From assembly GCA_009760855.2 (NCBI GenBank), contig WPIO01000005.1, positions 8,966,501 to 9,030,500 of the forward strand: DNA of 64,000 nt. Direction: 5' to 3'. The notes under the pieces were generated by a model, which had not been told where the DNA came from, did not search any database, and saw only the letters and a list, made by a program, of their open reading frames with translations. Within the stretch, counting starts at the first letter, position 1, and each line of letters begins with the position of its first letter. Below are positions 10,206 to 21,300 of the stretch, in pieces. Position numbers and translations under genes: made by a program. The stretch is from Cristatella mucedo. Taxonomy: Eukaryota; Bryozoa; Phylactolaemata; Cristatellidae.

Positions 10206-11420
10206 TTAAAAGTAATTTAATGTAATGTTTCTCCGTCAGTAATTCCACAAAGCCATACAAGCTATTTAGGTGTTACGCAGGAGAGTTGTGTATAGCGTGC
10301 TCACAGCCTAAGCGGCTTTCGGTACGCATTCGGTTGAAAACAGACATCATCTCACGCAAAAAAGAGAAGGTGGGAAGCATTGCAGAGTCAAGAGAGTAGT
10401 TGATGTAAGTGGCATGGAATTAGCAGCTCAGGACCGCTGGAAAAGATGTCTAAAAGAAGTCTAGGACCTGCAGAGTTAAAGCTTCTTTCGCCAACGGTCT
10501 TTAATGGAAGGAATGTAACTGCTAATTTATTGTCCATAAAGGACCTGAGGGCACGCGGAGGCTGGAACTAGTTCAGCAGTTCAGCTAGGTATGAAGGAGC
10601 TAATCCGTGGCGGGCCATGTAGGTCATCGTAAGAACATTGCTCTGTATCCTTAATCAACCGGCAGCCATCCTAGCTCTTTTAGCAAAAGAGACACGTGAT
10701 CAAACCTTTGGGACTCGAAAGCTAGCCTTGCAGCCATACTCATAGCCAGCTGCAGTGGCCTAGTTGCTTTCTTTAGCAGCCCAGCCAAAAGTGAATTACA
10801 ATAATCAAGCCGAGACAGAACTACGATGCTCGCTAAATCGTTTGCAAATCCCCGTGGAAGACAGCTCCTAATCTTAGATGGGGATCAGACGTGATGGCTA
10901 GCTGTTGAAGCAGTCTTCGGAATGTAGCCTTTAAAATAATTTAGTCAGCCGTCGAAAACGACACCTAAATTTCGAAGCATTTGGTTGTGGTCGCACAACA
11001 ACATGAAACATAAGAAGAGCAAAGCATTTTAATTTAGCTAAAGGCTTAGGGTGTCCTATGAGCAGCAGTTTGGTTTTATCGTCATTTAGTTTAGGTCAAG
11101 AAGTTTTCTGATATCCGAAATTGAATATCAACAAGGCGAGCATTCAGTTTATCAGTTACTGCAGCAAATTTCGACTGTTTGAGTGAAAAATGCAGCTGAG
11201 TATCGTCAATATAAAAGTGATATCCTACTCCATGGGTCTTCTTCACTTTTCCCAGATGTTGAGTATAAATGAAGAACAGCAAGGGACCGAGGACGGATCC
11301 TTGAGGGACTCCACAGGCGACCCGTCTCGTATGTGAGACCTAACCCCCACACGTTAATTTTGTGTGCCGGCGTCTCATTCCCTAGCAAAACCTCCTCTCG
11401 TACTTTCTATAAATGTACGA
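10206..11420 (-). mobile_element. LINE-B, 5'-truncated (copy A)
   Basis: Minus-strand L2/CR1-like LINE. The 3' end is near 10,210, with an ATTAC-type tail and CTCCTGCGTAACACC. Decayed reverse transcriptase includes a GSVLGP-type segment, FYIDDTQL (the YxDD catalytic box), NDDKTKLLL and a GWLPVDYRIQ-like C-terminal motif seen better in copy B. Frameshifts and stops throughout; not active. Confidence 0.8.
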
Positions 11421-12576
11421 GGGTGTTCACATCAGAGTACCCAGATGATCAGAGGCTCTTTCATGCCGTCAAACGCAGCGTTGGCTGCTGAAGCGGTTTG
11501 TATTTTGGCTATTCTTCTTTGATCACCCCTATTTGAAGGACGATTCTGAACCTTTTCCATCTCGATTTAATTTATTAGCAGAACCACAATGAGCGTGGTA
11601 GATGCTTGAGTCAGCCACGAAGCTGTCTGGATTTTCCAACCATTCAAACTAGCTTACAGACTCTGCCCAAACTGATAGGAGTCGACCGAACGTCGTTCTT
11701 GTATTACGGTGCGTAAAGACTCCTAATGTTGCAGCGAGAAGGATGTCAATGCACGCAATTGAAAGCTGTACTTTAGGGACGTGAAAGACAAGGTTCAGAG
11801 GGCAAGCACTCATATAAAAACCTGCAGCAGCTGCCAGCTTCAGCTGAGTGGCTGAGTGCCAGCTGAGTCCACCGATCCGCCAGCCGGCGAGAATCTCCTG
11901 CTAAGAACACCTGTGGTGGCTCATTACATAAATCCATCGCCGAAATTAAAGCGCTCATAACGGTGACAGTCCTTGCAGATTCTCAACAGATACTTGCGAA
12001 TCTAGTGCACCGAATAAGCCTATGAGGGCTACTCGTGCACAACTCGGAAAATTACGCAACGCAAAATTCCCAAGCAAGCAGTTGCACTGTCGTAGAATAC
12101 TGTTTATACCATAGGTCGCGGCTTGCCCGGTTTATGATGATTACCTAACCATAGAATCATTACTAAGAAGTGGTAAAATCAGAAAGAGACCAGTAATACA
12201 AAAAGTTCGTAGCCCGATACCAAAATTCTTCTTAATAATTTTCAAGCAAGCATACTTGCCAGTGATCCTAATGGTGACTTAGAAAATAATGTCTCCAAGT
12301 TCTTCGTAGGTGAGACGGAACAGATTACGGACTCCATCACCCCACTCCATCATAACACCCCCGGAAGCACTGCAGCCCCTCATCTCACTGCTCATTTCTC
12401 CTTTTCTCTTACATCTGTCTTTGCTGAACTCATCACTAAGCTTCTGTAGCCGGGTAATGAGACTGCAAGTCTGTATATGCCTGCCTAAAAAGTTCTCCTT
12501 ACGAACTGTGTGTACCGGTTACTGCTCACAACAACCGTTATTGTAAATATGGCCCTGGTCGCCAGTTAGGTACCTT
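11420..12576. other. Spacer with copy-specific segment (copy A)
   Basis: Bases about 11,746-12,108 (362 bp) are absent from copy B. The 12,300-12,450 part reads KFFVGETEQITDSI-like in copy B (57,630), resembling the linker of L2-type LINE ORF2, so this is probably LINE debris. No gene recognised. Confidence 0.35.
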
Positions 12577-12837
12577 CCCCTCTGGAGAATGGCTACTGTT
12601 AGGCCATTCCTTAGAAAACCTTGCAGTTTACGACAGGTTACCAATGACCATTCTCGCCTCCTGACATAGCCCGCTCTCACGTGCGTTCGTGTTCGTTGCA
12701 GAATTCTTCCGAAAACCGAAGTTCTTGCGAACATGGCATGCGGAAACGATACAGCTAAGACCTTTTTAAAGTTATTCTGATTGTTGTCTGACGGTAGCGC
12801 GTAAGAAATTACGTGCCTATGGGTATCTAAACGTTTG

Positions 12838-12998
12838 GTGAGTCATAATGGCTTACTAGGTAAAGCGGTTGCTTTTCACGACATCGGCCCGAGGTCGTGG
12901 GTTTGAATCGTGTGGTGGGCGATCCTTTCGCCACTGCAAGCGGCGGTGATAGCCGTAAAGGCTCTTCTGTCGCTATACAAAAAGAGGCTGTTAAAGAG
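12838..12998 (+). mobile_element. tRNA-derived SINE 1
   Basis: An A-box-like TGGCTTACTAGG is followed about 55 bases later by a B-box-like GGGTTTGAATCG. The body has GATCCTTTCGCCACTGCAAG and GATAGCCGTAAAGGCTCTTC. The same body occurs in SINE 2 at 19,522. It lies in an 800-bp block missing from copy B. Confidence 0.7.
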
Positions 12999-13049
12999 TA
13001 CTTCCAATAGTATTTCAGTTAGTTTTTCTTTATTTATCGGCAACCCCGG

Positions 13050-14895
13050 CTGCAGGGTCTCCAATGCCGGCGGCTGCCTTAGCTACGCCGGCAGATAGTA
13101 ACCTCCATGTTAGCTATGATTGTCAGCAGCTGTTATCCCTCCAAAATCGTAGATCAAATCCATTCCTAGATATTAATGCTGTTGCTAAGATTCGTGAACT
13201 ATGCATTAACAAAAGAAAAGCACCCCGGAGCCGCCGCGGTGGCCGGAACCACCAGCTTAGACGCCGCTCGTTGGGCGGGAACTGTGAGCTGTGTACCGGC
13301 TCTTTTGGTATTCCTAGCATTGTCTCGAACCGCTCAGTACGCCCCCACATGCGTCACTGTGAATCTCCAGAGCATAGTGGTCATCACGCCTGTTATAATT
13401 CCATCGGCCAGACTTAATGCTGCCTTTGAAATCCTCGCTCAATGTGCAATAAACCTCTGGTAATAAGCGACCTTATTTCTGAAAATGGTATCGACCTGCT
13501 CGCCCTAACTGAAATCGATAAACTATCCGATAATTAAAGACGCACCACCAACTGGTTTCTCATTCTTTCACACCTATAGATCAATCAAAACTAGAGGTGG
13601 AGTTGCTGCTATCGTGTGCTCGAAATTCGACCTCAAGCCATTTGCAGTACCCTCGAAGCAGTCTTTTGAACCAATTGTCTCGGTCTCACCCGAACACAAG
13701 TTACCGATAGTGGCAGTAGTCTATCAACCACCAGGTATCAAATCCTCCTTTATCTCAGATTTTTCCGACCTTCTTTCGATTCTGGGTGCAAGAAATCGAT
13801 CATTCCTCGTTAAGGGTGATTTCATCGTTCACTTTAATAACTTATCTGACGCCTTCAGCCCTGAATTTCGTTCATCGACTGACTCATTATCTCTTGTGGG
13901 TCATTTGCATGGCCCTACTGACATCAAGGGTTACGCCCTCGACCAAATTTTCTCATACAACTGCACGTTGTCATCACCAATTATGACCAAATCCTGCTTA
14001 TCTGACCACATGCAGATCTCAATGATCTACAGTGTGTGACCACCTCCTCCTCTAAAATAACCTGTGAATCGCAAAACCTCAAGACCCTTGACATCGATGC
14101 TGTCCGGGCGAGAACATCTGCCTCTCCTCTGCTGCTCAGTCCTCCTTCCGATCTGTCATTGGTAGATAGCTACAACACGACACTAGCTGACACGCTCGAC
14201 AAGTTAACACCTCTGACAAAGCCCACTGCCTACAGGCACGTGCGACCAGGCGATTGCAGCTGGTGCAATGCAGCTAGGCTCGACTGTCGTGAGCCTCGCA
14301 GTTGCCACATCACACCACTTCTCGTCGACCTGCACTGGCTAACAGTCAAGCGACGCATCGACTGCAAGGTTTTTGTCGCTCACTTTTAGGTCACTTCATT
14401 CTTTGGCTCCAGCCTATCTTTCAGATCTACTCCCCCACCAGGCCAAGCATCGTACCACCCGCCTTTCGGAATCCAACAGTTTACCACTACCTCGTACAAA
14501 CCTCAAATCCTTTGGAGACTGTGCATTTAGTTCATATGCTCCCAAAGCCCTGAACTCATTGCCGACTTGCATCAGAGCAGCCCCTGACTTGACCACGTTC
14601 AAAAAGAACTTAAAAAACACACCTATTTAGGACAGCATTTAGTGGGTCCCTGTGATTCATCCTTCATGTGCTTATGCGTGCTGACACTGTGAATGCTGCC
14701 ACTAACCACATTTGCATGCTGACCCTGTTCATGTCACCCCTAACCTGTAATGTTATTCGTGTTGTTTACCAAACACGGTATTACTCACCATTCCATCGCG
14801 TTTCCTTTCGCAGTAAATGTAAAGCGCCAAGAAAGAGATTAAGTTCTCTTTGGGGATTTATCAAGTCCATTATTATTTATTATTATTATTACCGT
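13050..14895 (+). mobile_element. LINE-A, internally deleted (copy A)
   Basis: N-terminal region and apurinic-type endonuclease (LISENGIDLLALTEI, GGVAAIVC, VVYQPPG, GDFIVHF, then CLSDH) are joined directly to the RT C-terminal region (HITPLLVDLHWL, SFGDCAFSSYAPKA, FKKNLK) and a 3' end with GCGCCAAGAAAGAG and TTATTATT. Most of the RT domain is missing. L2/CR1-like clade by these motifs. Not coding-competent. Confidence 0.85.
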
Positions 14896-14899
14896 CTAA

Positions 14900-15480
14900 A
14901 CAATGCTGATCAAGGTAGGGCCTTATTCAGCTACTCTCTGATCAATCTGCAGCTTTCAACACTATTGGTGATAAGACACCTGTGGATACACCTTCACATG
15001 CTTACGTACCACGAGCACAGTTCTAAACTGGGTTAGGCTATATCTCAGCAAGAGATGGTGTGTACATACATACGGCTGATGGTCACCTTGAAAAACCTTG
15101 AAGCATGTAGTAACCAGGTTTACGTCGTAGGCTGCCTTTCCCCCTATATACTCTCCAATTAGGTCCAGTTCATCGCTATGCACAATCTTGGCTTTCATTA
15201 TTACGCCAGCGACAGCTAGTTTTAGTATCATTGGACTCTTATGAGCCTTACCCGTTAGCTGACTCAATTATCTGCCTGCCTGCATTGAAGATATTCACGT
15301 TTTAATGGCCACCAACTTCCTGAAGTTTAACGACGATAGGATCAATTCACCTACAAATCAGTAGAAGACCTTGACCTCAAGATTGCAATGGCTACCATCC
15401 TTATGGTGCTGTCTGCCCTCTATCTAACTTTAACTGCCATTAGTGATAACTAATCTCCTGTTGCTAACTATTGCACATTC
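14900..15480. other. Unassigned spacer (copy A)
   Basis: Shared with 59,446-60,020. No exon or repeat recognised. Confidence 0.35.
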
Positions 15481-15720
15481 TTTTCAGCAGTTCTGAAGTG
15501 CCACTTCCATGCTACTCACTGCCTCATGTGCACTCCTGACTCTGCCGTGCTTCCCACTTTCACTTAGTTGCGTGAGATGGAATCCGTTGGCTACCGAATG
15601 CGTACTGAAATCCGCATAGGCTGTGAGTGCGCTATACAAAACACTCCTGCGTAACACCCACATAGTCTTTTTGGATTTGTGGACTACAGATAGAGATACA
15701 TTACATTACATTACATAATC
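15480..15720 (+). mobile_element. LINE-B 3' end fragment (copy A)
   Basis: LINE-B 3' UTR words (GGCTACCGAATGCGTAC, AGGCTGTGAGTGCGCTATAC, CTCCTGCGTAACACCC) ending in an ATTAC microsatellite tail (15,695-15,718). The copy B equivalent is at 60,020-60,262. Confidence 0.75.
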
Positions 15721-17650
15721 TAGGTGTAGCAATTCAAATGATTTGTCATTAGATGAGCACACGTTGTCCACTATCAAATCGGTTTTCTTAGAGCTAATGG
15801 CCATCGCCAAAATCCGAGCCTGCATTGTAAGACTACGGGAGCCGAACTAGTTCCCTCGTTTTTAAGCATCGCATTTAGATTAACTCATTTCCTTTTACTC
15901 CAGGTGAGGTGACCTAAATCGGTGGCAGCTGGTGTAAAGCTCGGAAGCTCACATAGTCTGTCTTCAAAGACGTAGCTTTCATATGACACCGCTTCTATCT
16001 AAGCTTCTTTCACTCCCTTTAAAACATAGCATTTACCTCTAGATACTCTTTCCAGCTGACAGGTCACTTCACTTGCTTTAAACAGCCATCCTATTCAACC
16101 TCTGTACTCCTCCAGTTTTCTCGCGTACGACCACTCATCCGAATACAATCATCATGCCGTCTCTCACACGAAGTTAAAATCTGTTGGCGATTGAGTCTGC
16201 AGCTTTTACTCACCGAAAGTCTAGAGCTCGCTTCCGGATAAGGTCGCTAGCTGTAATGACCAAGGAATTTTTAAGTCTGATCCAAAACAAAGATCCATCT
16301 GTCCCGGTCAGCACCTCCTTCTCCCCTGTGATTGTGTTCTTTTTTGGTTCTGCTATGCGTAGGCACCTGTGAATTCTTCAGTGCAAGTTACTACTAGAAG
16401 TCTTATTAATAGATGGCAACGAGTGCGTTTACGCTGCTTTACCATGCTGGCCCTAACCATGTTACTTGTTTGCTTTTTCTCTGCCAGTGCCGTGCATGTC
16501 ACTGACCATTCCCTCCCAATACCGTGCATGTCCCTGATTGTTAGGTATTAGGTTCTCCAGCAGTGACTTTTAAAGCACTGTGATATAGATTTATTTCTCT
16601 AAAAGCGCCGCAAAAATACTTGTTATTTTTACTCAAAGCATATTCGCAATTTAAGTGATTTAGCATATTCAAGTTTCACTTCCACGCGTATGTGATATGC
16701 TACCTGATGTGCACCTGAACACCAGTGATGTGCCTCTCAGCATATCAAATCTCAGGAGCTATAATTCAACACAACGGCTCACGGCGATCGACCTAAGTGG
16801 TTAACTGGTTACTGGTAGCACTCACCACTTATTATATACTCGTTTTGACTTGTGGCGACTCAGCCCTTTTCAAGAAGCCCATACCTAGAATACGCAGTGA
16901 ATACAGAGGATTCTGGCCGTAAATAGGCTTATAATATATGGGCCGTTCTCTAATTGCATTCATAATGCAAGGCAATTCCCTGCATTATGAATGCAGGAGG
17001 TATTACGAAAACATGCATATGTACGTAAATACATAAAAATTATTCCGTACCTAGCAAGTAGTAGCTTGATTTTAGTTGTTGCTAAGGCTGCCAGGCCATT
17101 ATGGTCGAGTTGCATGAGTGTGACCGATCTCTACAGTATGGTCTGACTACTTTCAGTAGTGTAAAATTGCAAAAGGTTGAGCTTGCTTATATATTTATAC
17201 CACAGCCAAAAGGTCCTTACATTTCTGGCATGCCGCCTAAGCTTCTACAACTCACGAACTTATATCACGCCATTTGCTTGGGCAATGAGATGCATAGGTA
17301 GACGCAGTTGATGCAAGACTCTGAGGCTAAACTTGCCTTTCGTTAACGTCTCAACTGCCACATTGTACAACGTGTTGCAGGCCTATACTGCATTCCGATC
17401 AAGCAGCACATCGACTTCAAGATTTTGATGCTGACGAGTTCTGAGTTCACTCATCCTCTCGCTCCTGCCTCCTGCCTGTCTGACACAGTTACGTCTCTCA
17501 GGCGTCGCCTCGCCTCAGCCAAACATCCCACTCCGGTCTTGTAGCTCCGCCTTTAATCAATCTATAAAAACATGCACCACTGAGCATGCCTTCTTTTCCT
17601 ACGCTTCCAGAGTTGGTAAGTCCCAATGTCGGCTAAGTTTAGGACCAGAC
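15721..17650. other. Spacer downstream of the innexin (copy A)
   Basis: Shared with about 60,263-62,560 but increasingly diverged. It contains a 15-bp-arm hairpin at 16,955-16,995 that copy B lacks. No exon recognised. A minus-strand frame at 60,531-60,316 in copy B has no counterpart of similar quality here. Confidence 0.35.
16955..16995. repeat. Hairpin-forming inverted repeat
   Basis: TGCATTCATAATGCA (16,955-16,969) and its exact reverse complement TGCATTATGAATGCA (16,981-16,995), separated by 11 bases. The aligned copy B region retains only ATGAATGCA-like remnants. Confidence 0.8.
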
Positions 17651-17679
17651 AGCATGACAATTTACCAAGGAGAGACAAA

Positions 17680-17722
17680 TTTATTTTAGACAAATTTACC
17701 AAGACAATTTACCAATTTTATT
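17680..17722 (-). promoter_or_regulatory. Candidate poly(A) signals for the complete innexin
   Basis: Two AATAAA hexamers on the minus strand (17,685-17,680 and 17,722-17,717) lie about 310-350 bases past the stop codon. This is a plausible 3' UTR length. No transcript evidence is available, and the region is T-rich, so chance matches are possible. Confidence 0.35.
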
Positions 17723-18028
17723 TTCCCAAGGAGCCTGACAATTTACCTATTGCTTGAAGCATTTTCTTCATCCAAATGTACTATTCGTCCTATACTCGAG
17801 CCTGATGCAATTGAGTGGACTGTTTTTGGTAACTGATCGCAAGGCTTCCTTTTCGCAAACTTAAAATTGTTCTAGAATTTTATGATTAGGGTCATCGCAA
17901 TTGCTGCTATCATCAGTGCTAGCATTCTCTAGCTAACAGTGTTGCGACTGCTGACGACGGCTGCTGCTGTCAGTGCTGCTGGAGCAGCGTAGCTGCCAGG
18001 CTTTGAAGCGGAGGGAGGCGACTCAGTA

Positions 18029-18303
18029 CTACACATCGGCCGCCTTCAGGTTACTCTCGTTCTCCTGGCGCTTATTCCACTTTTCCCACACCCCTGCTAC
18101 CACCTGAGCCGTCGTCAGGTCATTGCTGTTCTTTAGAATGAGGCTTAGACAGAAGATGCCGTCGCTGCAGAGTCCGCCTTCGGCGAATGTCTGGACTGCT
18201 GTCCTGTCTGCTTCACTCACGTGGGGTAGAGACCTTAAATACTTCCAAACGAACCGTTGCCTTGAGCCCGGCATGGCGTTCTTCCTCAACCACCGCAGCA
18301 GCC
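18029..18303 (-). CDS. Innexin exon 7 (copy A): end of TM4 and C-terminal domain, with stop
   Basis: The acceptor is CTTGCTCCGTTCAG. Two bases complete a Gly codon with exon 6, then LLRWLRKNAMPGSRQRFVWK. The exon continues with KYLRSL, a CSDGIF segment, NSNDLTTAQVV and VWEKW, all typical of innexin C-termini. It ends NLKAADV and TAG at 18,031-18,029. Reading upstream of the acceptor meets an in-frame TGA, which confirms the exon edge. The paralogous exon in copy B is five residues shorter. Confidence 0.94.
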
Positions 18304-21300
18304 CTGAACGGAGCAAGACAGAAGTGACGTCTCAGAAGAATCTGACTGATTTAGAAAGCAGAAGAAGCTTCGCAACGGCCACTCGCGCTGATCGTGAATA
18401 TTCTACTCCAATCCCGTATGCTCTGACAGTATATCACGCCACGTTTTGATAGGCAAGTTTCTTGGTAGGAGCACGGCCGAGCGTCGTCTAAACAAGTGGA
18501 CGAGGGCTAGCGGTGTCGCCTGCAGCCTTAACTCTCGGATCCGCATTCAGAAAGCGGACCGCATTGGCGAATACGCTCCGCTCTCCAATGCGTACGTACA
18601 GCTGCAGGTCGCCTGGGGCCGCCAGCTGGGTGGGTTTGAGGGTATCGAACCTTTTGTACGATCAGCTTTGCACTGTCATTCCCCGGCTTATTGACTGCTA
18701 TTTCCTGTTCGTGCAGTATCACGGATTCAATTACTGTAACGTCGGCTCGCTTAAAATGCTACTGGTCACTAATTTTTTCCACGATTCTTATAAATCGCTC
18801 AATTAACTCGCATCTGCACGAACAAGCGATATTAATCAGAAACTAACATCTACAGTAACTAGAATTTATCATTTACAGTAACTAGCATCTGATTCTCGCC
18901 TCAGTTATTTTACAAAGATAGTCTACTCCGATAGATGCCTTGCCCGCTCGGCCGTGACTGCCGCGAGAAAACGTCTTTGTGGCGTTGCTATTACTAGAGC
19001 ACAGTGGGTTATAGGTCAAAGTAAAAACTACCGGGCCTTGTCTTTTTTCTTGTCTAGCAATCTCATATCTTACGATGCTCTGGTAGTGTCTTACGGTCTC
19101 CTGGCGTCCGAGCGGACTACATTCGACAGGCTTTGTTCGTCAGTATGTCTACCACTACATTCCACACCATATGTAGGCTCAGTGCTTAGCTCTAAACTAC
19201 TTTCCGGCATCCTCTGCTGAACACTGTCTCTTTAAATAAAATTCAGCTGTTTCCTGTTTTTTCTCGCCGCCTCCGTTACGACCGCACATTAGCCTGACGA
19301 CTCCATAGGCAACCGCCAGAACAACAGCTGAATTGACGTAGCCAGAAAATCTCGATAGGCCATAAACCCTATTTAGTTCCAATAGGTTTAGTTCACCCAT
19401 GACCTTGACTGAACAGGACTATGCAAGGTGAGGAAGTAAACGCGATGCCAGCAGGTTGAGAGCATCTCCTAGCTCGGGAAGCTATCCGCGAGAGCAGCTT
19501 AACTTAGCAAAAACTATTTAATTGGTGAGCCGGGATGGCAAACTAGTCAAGGCGGTTTCTTTTCACGAATTCGGCTGCAATGTCGTGGGTTCGAATCCTA
19601 CGGTGACAGATCCTTTATTGCCGCTGCAAGTGGTTGTGATAGCCGTAAATGCTCTTCTGTTGCTAAACAAAGAGGCTGTTAAATCAGCTAGATTTCATTT
19701 TACAGGATTTCGTTGTGCAGACCTTTTGGTCTCGCCGTTGCTGGCGCACCAAAAGCTGGCGAAAGGCTTCGATGGAGCCAGGAGCGATCTTAGATCACAG
19801 AAACGATCTCCAACTTAACACCACTCATCGCTTTTATCAACTGGAGATGCGGTCGTTTCTTTTTTGATCCATAATGTCGCCTCCTTGCTGAATTTATCTT
19901 TTTGGGCTCGTGTCTAGTGACATTGTACTTTTTATAACTTGTCGATTACTAGTATTCCTGTCCAGCGGATATTACGTTTCTAGAAATGGATTTAATTTTC
20001 TTGCGGTGCTACATAAACATCGTATTATTGTTGTTTTTACGGCGCATGGTTGCACGCACCAACAGACGATACTAATGCGATATATAGTCCTAAGCCGCAC
20101 CACTTAAGACTCTTGATTCATCAGCTTGCTTGTCTGCCATTTATGGAGCTGCTTCTTAATGGGCTAGCAAAACTGGCTTCACCGCCAGCCTCACATCAAC
20201 CGCTCGGTCGTTGATATAATCACCCCTCAGAAACCTTTGTTAGCCAAACGCAGGTCAACCGAGAACAACCGGTTTAGAAAGCTTGAAGCTCTGCTAGCAC
20301 GACAAAGTTCTGGCACCTCAAGCTCACCTATGATAGTGATGGTGGCGACAAATGCAAGCCACCACCAGATGAAAATAAAGGCTTTTTCATGGAACAGATT
20401 TTGAGGAAGGACACACTCCACATCCATTTTCTGAATGCTGCCGCTTACAGGTCCTCGAACCTCAAACTGGCACCTGGTCCTTTTTGGAAACAGTGCTTCC
20501 CCTATGCCATCCGATGATCCATTAAGCCAGTCTCCTATCGCTTGATAGCCGTACAAAGCGAATTTGTCTCCTGAAACATGGCGACAGAGTAAGTGGCCAA
20601 ATTTCTTTCAATTTGCTGCCATAGACTAGTAAGCTGCGATGCCTGCAGAGGACATTACCAAGGAGTACTTTCAAAAAGCTGAATTGTAAAATCGCATTCA
20701 CGGCGTACAGCGACTTCGTGAAAATGTAAGCAATCGTCAGGAAGCAGCCGAAGTGAAGATCCTTGGATAGTGCCCCTTTGCCGTACTGTTGCTGTTTCTA
20801 TAAAGACCGAGCGTCTGCTCAGCTGCTTGCTGCGTGCTACTCAGCTGGAGAAATAAGGCAGTTCTACTGATTATGGTTGCCAAAAGATGGAATCCAAATT
20901 AGACTCCCAAAACTCGGCTTTAAGAAACGAGTACACTTGGCTTCACTGTGAAATGTAATTTACTTGGATACGTGACCTAATCGATTGAATCTCTGTCCAG
21001 GCACTACACAAATGCCTCCGAACTCATGCCGCGACCTCGGCTGGCAAAGGCAGACACCTAGACCTTGGTCATCAAAGGCGAGCACCTTAACCCCTGGGCC
21101 AAACCAGAGCTGTTAAGAAATATTACGAAATTGCACGGTCAAGAGCGAGATAGAGTTACCGGGACGCTACAGAATTGCTGCATTCATAGATAAGAGCTTG
21201 CAACTGAGTAAAAATTTGTCTTTAAATCTTTTTCACGTTGAAAATCGGGTTAAAGCTATGGACCTCCGTTGAGAAAAATGGACACGAGCACTTGCAGGCA

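Noticed and set aside
19522..19600. Functional tRNA gene
   Set aside because: A and B boxes are present but the arms do not pair into a cloverleaf and the same body recurs at 12,838; it is a SINE.
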